This document shows, piece after piece, positions 59,531-64,000 of a stretch of DNA of 64,000 nucleotides. The DNA lies in the NCBI GenBank assembly GCA_900538575.1, contig UPZA01000001.1, positions 62,001-126,000 of the forward strand, given 5' to 3'. Below the pieces are notes generated by a model. It did not search any database, was not told the DNA's origin, and saw only the letters and a program-made list of their open reading frames with translations. Every line of letters starts with the position of its first letter. The first letter of the stretch is position 1. The translations under genes were made by a program, and so were the position numbers. This DNA comes from an uncultured Ruminococcus sp. GTDB lineage: Bacteria > Bacillota > Clostridia > Oscillospirales > Ruminococcaceae.

Positions 59531-60163
59531 TCATGCCTCAACAGCTTTCAGCGTCAGCTTAGAGGTATCGGCAACATCCTCCTGGCCTACGACGGTTTCA
59601 AGCTTTCCGCGTTTTTCATAAAAATCCTTAAGAGGCGCGGTCTGCTCATGATATACCTTTAAACGCTCGATAACCGTATCAGGATGATCATCCTTGCGCA
59701 ATACTGTGTTACCGCCGCATTTATCACATTTTCCTTCTGCCTTTGAGGGCTTGAATTCAGTATGATACGACGCGCCGCAGTCTTCGCATACTCTTCTTCC
59801 TGAAAGCCTTTTCTGGATTGTTTCATCCGGAACAAATATCTCGATTACCTTGTCAATTTTAACGCCCATAGCCTCGAGAGCCTCCGCCTGCGGAACAGTT
59901 CTCGGGAAACCGTCAAGGATAAAACCGTTTTTGCAGTCGTCCTCAGCGATTCTGTCCTTTAAAATTCCGATAACTACGTCGTCGGAAACCAGTGAACCGC
60001 TCTCCATAGCGGCCTTTGCTTTAAGACCGTATTCCGTACCGTTTTTAACAGCTTCTCTCAGAATATTTCCAGTCGAGATCTGAGGGATTTTTTTAGCTTC
60101 AGAAATAACCTCAGCCTGCGTTCCCTTTCCGGCACCCGGAGCACCCAACAAAATTAGATTCAT
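59531..60163 (-). CDS. adk: Adenylate kinase
   Basis: 210 residues from the ATG at 60161-60163, six bases after AGGAGG; the frame also opens seven codons earlier. P-loop GAPGAGKGTQAE, then ISTGNILREA and DGFPRTVPQAEAL. The LID domain carries four cysteines (CEDC and CDKC), the zinc-binding form of Gram-positive enzymes. It equilibrates AMP, ADP and ATP. Between secY and map as usual. Confidence 0.98.
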   Translation of the reverse strand: MNLILLGAPGAGKGTQAEVISEAKKIPQISTGNILREAVKNGTEYGLKAKAAMESGSLVSDDVVIGILKDRIAEDDCKNGFILDGFPRTVPQAEALEAMGVKIDKVIEIFVPDETIQKRLSGRRVCEDCGASYHTEFKPSKAEGKCDKCGGNTVLRKDDHPDTVIERLKVYHEQTAPLKDFYEKRGKLETVVGQEDVADTSKLTLKAVEA

Positions 60164-60176
60164 CTTTGACCTCCTC

Positions 60177-61496
60177 TTATTCAAGGAATCCCTTGTGATG
60201 ACGCATCATCAACTGTGATTCAAGTGTACGAACCGTTTCAAGCGCAACGCTTACCACGATAAGCATCGTTGTACCGCCCATTGAAAGGCTTCTTAGGTTT
60301 TCGTCAGCCATTCCGAGGAATATCGGGAAGATCGCGATTATACCAAGGAAAAAGGCTCCGACTAATGTAATCTTTGACAAAACTCTCTGAATATAATCAG
60401 ATGTCGGCTTGCCCGGTCTTATTCCCGGTATGCCGCCGTTATTCTGTCTTAATTGGTTAGCTATTTCTATAGGATTATACTGCATTGAAACGTAAAAATA
60501 GTTGAACGCGATAATCAAAATGAAATAGAGAATAGCATATGAAAATGATTGCGTACTAAAAAAATTAAGGAATCCATTGTAAAAGCTCTGCCAGAATCCT
60601 TCAGGATTTGCATACGGCGCTTTAAACATACCTATTGTGCTCGGAAGCGACATGAAAGCCATAGCGAAGATAATCGGCATAACGCCGCTCATGCATACCT
60701 TTACAGGAATGTGAGTGCTCTGACCGCCGTACTGCTTTCTTCCGACAACTCTCTTTGCATACTGAATCGGAATCCTTCTTTCAGATTCGTTCATGAATAC
60801 TACGAATCCGATCATAACAATAAATACTATTGCAATTGCAATCGAAACGAATAGATACTTGGAAGGGGTTTCCTTAGTAAGTGAAACAAGGGTTCCGACA
60901 TCAGTCGGAAATCTTGCAACGATACCGGCGAAAAGAATCATTGAGATACCGTTACCGATACCCTTATCATTGATTCTGTTTCCCATCCAAACAACCAGCA
61001 TTGCTCCGGCAACGAAGCAAGCCGATATAACCACCGCAGCGAAAACGCCCTGGAAGCCTTCGGTATATTCAACTGCTCCCATGTTTTTCAAGGTAAAATA
61101 ATAAGCGATAGACATGAATATTGAGAGTCCCAGTGAAACGATAGCGGTTATCTGATTGATGCGCTTGCGTCCCTCCTCGCCCTCGCTCTGAAGTCTTTCC
61201 AACGGCGGAATAGCATATGTCAGAAGCTGCATAATGATCGAAGCGTTGATATAAGGCGTTATCGACAATGAGAAAATCGTCGCCTTAGACAGCGCGCCGC
61301 CGGTAAGAACGTTCAGATATTCAAGGAAGTTACCGCCTGTGGCGTTCTGATCCATCCATGACTGAACCTTTGAAAGCTCCAGAAACGGAACTGTCAATGC
61401 GCTTCCGAATCTGAATATTATAATGATGAGTAATGTGAACAAAAGCTTTTTACGAATTTCCGCAACTTTCCATGCGTTTCTTATTGTTTCGAACAC
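60177..61496 (-). CDS. secY: Protein translocase subunit SecY (GTG start)
   Basis: 439 residues with ten membrane helices. It starts at GTG (61494-61496); the rplO stop precedes it by one base, and GAGGTG in the last rplO codons is its ribosome binding site. Family marks: RFGSALTVPF, TPYINASIIMQLLTYAIP, GMLVVWMGN-like GAMLVVWMGNRINDKGIGNG and GIRPGKPTSDY. It forms the Sec channel for secreted enzymes, including the dockerin proteins. Confidence 0.98.
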   Translation of the reverse strand: MFETIRNAWKVAEIRKKLLFTLLIIIIFRFGSALTVPFLELSKVQSWMDQNATGGNFLEYLNVLTGGALSKATIFSLSITPYINASIIMQLLTYAIPPLERLQSEGEEGRKRINQITAIVSLGLSIFMSIAYYFTLKNMGAVEYTEGFQGVFAAVVISACFVAGAMLVVWMGNRINDKGIGNGISMILFAGIVARFPTDVGTLVSLTKETPSKYLFVSIAIAIVFIVMIGFVVFMNESERRIPIQYAKRVVGRKQYGGQSTHIPVKVCMSGVMPIIFAMAFMSLPSTIGMFKAPYANPEGFWQSFYNGFLNFFSTQSFSYAILYFILIIAFNYFYVSMQYNPIEIANQLRQNNGGIPGIRPGKPTSDYIQRVLSKITLVGAFFLGIIAIFPIFLGMADENLRSLSMGGTTMLIVVSVALETVRTLESQLMMRHHKGFLE

Positions 61497-61497
61497 A

Positions 61498-61938
61498 TTA
61501 AATCACCTCTGCTTTCCCGCCAGCCTTTTCAATTTTTTCGATTGCGCTCTTTGAGAATTTAGCAGCCTTTACAGTAATCTTAGACGTAAGATCGCCGTTT
61601 CCAAGGATCTTTACCCCGTCGTATTCCTTTTTAACAAGACCTGAAGCGATCAACATTTCTGTGTCAACAACAGTTCCGTCAACAAATTTGCTGAGATCTG
61701 AAACATTAACGATAGAATATTTCTTTGCAAATATATTGTTAAAGCCTCTCTTAGGGATTCTTCTTGTCAAAGGCATCTGTCCGCCTTCGAAACCTATCCT
61801 AACGCCGCCGCCTGAACGAGCGTTCTGTCCCTTGTGACCTTTTCCGGCTGTTTTGCCGTTACCTGAACCATGGCCTCTTCCAACGCGCTTGCGCTTTGAA
61901 ACAGAACCCGGTGCCGGTGATAATTCGTGTAACTTCAT
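61498..61938 (-). CDS. rplO: Ribosomal protein L15
   Basis: 146 residues. Opens MKLHELSPAPGSVSKRKRVG, then the Gly/Lys-rich RGHGSGNGKTAGKGHKGQNA and GFEGGQMPLTRRIPKRGF. Large-subunit assembly protein. Its end overlaps the secY binding site. Confidence 0.98.
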   Translation of the reverse strand: MKLHELSPAPGSVSKRKRVGRGHGSGNGKTAGKGHKGQNARSGGGVRIGFEGGQMPLTRRIPKRGFNNIFAKKYSIVNVSDLSKFVDGTVVDTEMLIASGLVKKEYDGVKILGNGDLTSKITVKAAKFSKSAIEKIEKAGGKAEVI

Positions 61939-61956
61939 CGTGATGCACCTCCTTGC

Positions 61957-62133
61957 TTATGCGTCCTTAACCTCCACGAGGTGAGAAATTTTATTGATTT
62001 TACCCTTTGTCTGCTCATTATCAGGCTGAATTGAAACCTGACCTATCTTTTTAAGTCCAAGCGAATGAGCAGTAGCGATCTGATCGTCTTTTCTTCCAAT
62101 AAGGCTCTTTACAAGCTTAATCTGCTTTGCCAT
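61957..62133 (-). CDS. rpmD: Ribosomal protein L30
   Basis: 58 residues: begins MAKQIKLVKSLIGRKDDQIA and ends INKISHLVEVKDA. The central LGLKKIGQ is typical. It occupies the expected place between rpsE and rplO, with GGAGAG before the ATG. Confidence 0.97.
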   Translation of the reverse strand: MAKQIKLVKSLIGRKDDQIATAHSLGLKKIGQVSIQPDNEQTKGKINKISHLVEVKDA

Positions 62134-62146
62134 TTCTGCTCTCTCC

Positions 62147-62647
62147 TTAACCTAAAATTTCCTTGATGGATTTGCCTCTCTTAGCGGCAACTTCCTTTGC
62201 TGTCATGCATGATGTAAGACCGTTGATTGTTGCTCTTACAACGTTGCACGGATTGTTTGAGCGCAGGGATTTTGTTCTGATATCCTTGATACCCGCCATT
62301 TCAATAACGGCACGAACAGGACCGCCCGCGATAACGCCCGTACCGGGAGCGGCAGGCTTCATAAGCACTCTTCCGGCGCCGAATTCGCCTACAATTTCGT
62401 GCGGAATTGTCGTACCATACATAGGAACCTTTACAAGATTCTTCTTAGCGTCTTCGATACCCTTGCGGATAGCGTCAGGAACTTCGCCTGATTTTCCCAG
62501 ACCAAAGCCTACTGTGCCGTTTCCGTCGCCTACTACTACAAGAGCTGCGAACTTAAGAATACGTCCGCCCTTAACAGTTTTTGAAACTCTGTTAATGGAA
62601 ACAACCTTTTCGGAAAGCTCCAATGCTTTAGCGTCTATATTAGCCAA
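62147..62647 (-). CDS. rpsE: Ribosomal protein S5
   Basis: 166 residues. S5 N-terminal RNA-binding part: EKVVSINRVSKTVKGGRILK and FAALVVVGDGNGTVGFGLGK; C-terminal domain: PAAPGTGVIAGGPVRAVIEM. It shapes the mRNA entry and decoding fidelity. Standard spc-operon place. Confidence 0.98.
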   Translation of the reverse strand: MANIDAKALELSEKVVSINRVSKTVKGGRILKFAALVVVGDGNGTVGFGLGKSGEVPDAIRKGIEDAKKNLVKVPMYGTTIPHEIVGEFGAGRVLMKPAAPGTGVIAGGPVRAVIEMAGIKDIRTKSLRSNNPCNVVRATINGLTSCMTAKEVAAKRGKSIKEILG

Positions 62648-62663
62648 AAGTATTACCTCCTTC

Positions 62664-63023
62664 TTAGAACTTCAGTCCGTTTTCACGAGCTCCTTCAGCA
62701 AGCTCTTTTACTCTTCCGTGATAAAGAAAGCCGCCTCTGTCGAATACGACCTCTGCGATTCCCTTTTCGGCTGCACGCTTCGCAACCATTGCTCCGACCT
62801 TGCGCGCGCCCTCGGTATTTCCGCCGTTTCCTTCAAATTCCTTATCCATGCTTGAAGCGGAAGCAAGCGTAACTCCGTTTACATCGTCGATAATCTGAGC
62901 ATAAATGTGCTTTGCAGAACGGAATACATTCAGACGAGGACGTTCAGGAGTACCGGAAATCTTGCCACGGACTCTGGTATGTCTTTTTGCTCTGGCCTTT
63001 TTTGTATCAGCCTTTTTTATCAT
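62664..63023 (-). CDS. rplR: Ribosomal protein L18
   Basis: 119 residues. RHTRVRGKISGTPERPRLNV, FRSAKHIYAQIIDD and the terminal FDRGGFLYHGRVKELAEGAR are the L18 signatures. It binds 5S rRNA. Between rplF and rpsE. Confidence 0.98.
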   Translation of the reverse strand: MIKKADTKKARAKRHTRVRGKISGTPERPRLNVFRSAKHIYAQIIDDVNGVTLASASSMDKEFEGNGGNTEGARKVGAMVAKRAAEKGIAEVVFDRGGFLYHGRVKELAEGARENGLKF

Positions 63024-63041
63024 TGCAAATTCACTCCTTTA

Positions 63042-63587
63042 TTACTTCTTGCCCTTACCGGCCTTACCTTCCTTGCGGATGATACGCTCGCCGGCATATC
63101 TGATTCCCTTGCCCTTATACGGCTCAGGCGGACGCTTTTCACGGACTTCAGCCGCAAACTGTCCTACAGCCTGCTTATCTATTCCGTTTATAACTATTTT
63201 ATTAGGCTGCGGAACGTCTATTGTGATGCCCTCGATTTCAGGCATTATTACCTGATGAGAAAATCCGAGGTTCATAACCAGATTCTTACCCTGCTTTGCG
63301 GCACGGTAACCTACGCCCTCGATTTCAAGATTCTTCGAGTATCCGTTGGATACGCCTTCAACCATATTAGCTATAAGCGTTCTTGTCAGACCGTGAAGAC
63401 TCTTGTTAATTTTTAAATCATTCGGACGGGCAACTGTAATAACTCCGTCCTTCAGCTCAATAATCATTGAGCTTGAAAATTCCTTAGTGAGCGTGCCCTT
63501 AGGACCCTTTACGGTAACAACGTTGCTGTCAATTTTTACATCAACGCCGGCAGGGACACTAATCGGCATTTTTCCTATACGTGACAT
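63042..63587 (-). CDS. rplF: Ribosomal protein L6
   Basis: 181 residues. Opens MSRIGKMPISVPAGVDVKID; contains LHGLTRTLIANMVEGVSNGY and the C-terminal PEPYKGKGIRYAGERIIRKE segment of L6. It contacts the sarcin-ricin loop region. Between rpsH and rplR. Confidence 0.98.
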   Translation of the reverse strand: MSRIGKMPISVPAGVDVKIDSNVVTVKGPKGTLTKEFSSSMIIELKDGVITVARPNDLKINKSLHGLTRTLIANMVEGVSNGYSKNLEIEGVGYRAAKQGKNLVMNLGFSHQVIMPEIEGITIDVPQPNKIVINGIDKQAVGQFAAEVREKRPPEPYKGKGIRYAGERIIRKEGKAGKGKK

Positions 63588-63600
63588 TTCCCTGTCCTCC

Positions 63601-63999
63601 TTACCAAACGAATGCTAACAGCTCGCCGCCAACGTTAAGTTCACGAGCCTTCTTATCTGTCATGATTCCCTTTGAAGTAGAAACGATTGCGATTCCCAAT
63701 CCCTTTCTTACCTTAGGCATATCCTCACAACTTGAATAAATACGTAAACCCGGTTTTGAAACCCTGCGAAGACCGGTTATAACAGGCGACTTGCCGTCCG
63801 TATATTTAAGAGTGATTCTTATTATACCCTGCTTACCGTCTTCAATGAGCTGAAAGCTCTTTACATAACCCTCGTCAACAAGGATCTGCGCGATAGCTTT
63901 CTTAACATTTGAAGCAGGAACGTCAACCGTGGCGTGCTTTGCGGAACTCGCATTACGAATTCTTGTCAGTAAATCTGCTATTGTATCAGTAATCTGCAT
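63601..63999 (-). CDS. rpsH: Ribosomal protein S8
   Basis: 132 residues, complete; its ATG is at 63997-63999, one base inside the window edge, so its binding site and the upstream genes are outside. MQITDTIADLLTRIRNASSA opens it, and STSKGIMTDKKARELNVGGE ends it. S8 binds 16S rRNA and in other bacteria represses the spc operon. No zinc-type rpsN is visible between it and rplF. Confidence 0.98.
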   Translation of the reverse strand: MQITDTIADLLTRIRNASSAKHATVDVPASNVKKAIAQILVDEGYVKSFQLIEDGKQGIIRITLKYTDGKSPVITGLRRVSKPGLRIYSSCEDMPKVRKGLGIAIVSTSKGIMTDKKARELNVGGELLAFVW

Positions 64000-64000
64000 G

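Noticed and set aside
62163..62855. 230-residue plus-strand frame
   Set aside because: Antisense to rpsE and rplR; a shadow of conserved ribosomal genes.

Overview
The window looks like a chromosomal segment of an anaerobic, cellulolytic Ruminococcus-like bacterium (Clostridia, Oscillospiraceae). The grounds are four proteins with type I dockerin repeats (two of them clear GH9 and GH26 glycoside hydrolases), an N-terminally ferredoxin-like [FeFe]-hydrogenase next to a HydS-like sensory hydrogenase, HrcA/CIRCE heat-shock control, Firmicutes gene orders (pstA-holB-ricT; spc/alpha ribosomal operons), sporulation-type genes (ytaF, pdaA-like) and moderately AT-rich DNA with near-consensus sigma-A promoters. 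No plasmid, phage, insertion sequence, CRISPR array or rRNA/tRNA gene was recognised.

Layout. 1-2559: a truncated dockerin protein and a dockerin-bearing putative zinc peptidase. 2604-7324: P-loop kinase, a thiE-thiD-thiC operon behind a TPP riboswitch, ilvE and a 43-residue membrane peptide. 7448-12227: membrane glycosyltransferase, then a divergent polyprenyl sugar transferase plus a coiled-coil/methyltransferase-like protein. 12266-19543: pyruvate kinase, GH9 cellulase, cytidine deaminase, YchF, two lipoproteins, a solitary AgrB. 19757-23876: a MarR regulator with a heterodimeric ABC exporter. 24003-28563: ferredoxin, HydS-like sensor, SpoIIE-type phosphatase and [FeFe]-hydrogenase under a perfect Rex operator. 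28731-38482: large membrane proteins, DUF1540 protein, polysaccharide deacetylase, XRE regulator, radical SAM enzyme, YfhO, YtaF and BirA. 38653-45437: hrcA-grpE-dnaK-dnaJ and htpG, both behind CIRCE elements. 45563-50272: VanY-type carboxypeptidase, a sigma-region-4 protein behind a LexA-like box, an Orn/Lys/Arg decarboxylase, pstA, holB, ricT. 50386-55055: GH1 beta-glucosidase, GH26 mannanase with CBM35 and dockerin, TPR protein. 55230-63999: the tail of the spc and alpha ribosomal operons on the minus strand, from rpsH to rplQ.

How the genes fit together. The secreted dockerin enzymes should attach to cohesin scaffolds encoded elsewhere and attack cellulose and mannan; the intracellular GH1 enzyme can finish imported oligosaccharides. 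Fermentation of the sugars passes through pyruvate kinase, and excess reductant can leave as H2 through the hydrogenase unit, whose promoter carries a site for the NADH sensor Rex. The remaining genes are housekeeping or cell-envelope functions.

The least explained signals are: a C-terminal module shared by the first dockerin protein and a lipoprotein; two structured 5' leaders (a pseudoknot before the lipoprotein and a multi-hairpin leader before pstA); a 114-bp inverted-repeat element before the XRE gene; a MarR gene that seems to start at ATT; and an AgrB without an AgrD. Start positions were moved from the longest reading frame wherever a ribosome binding site or family alignment argued for it.
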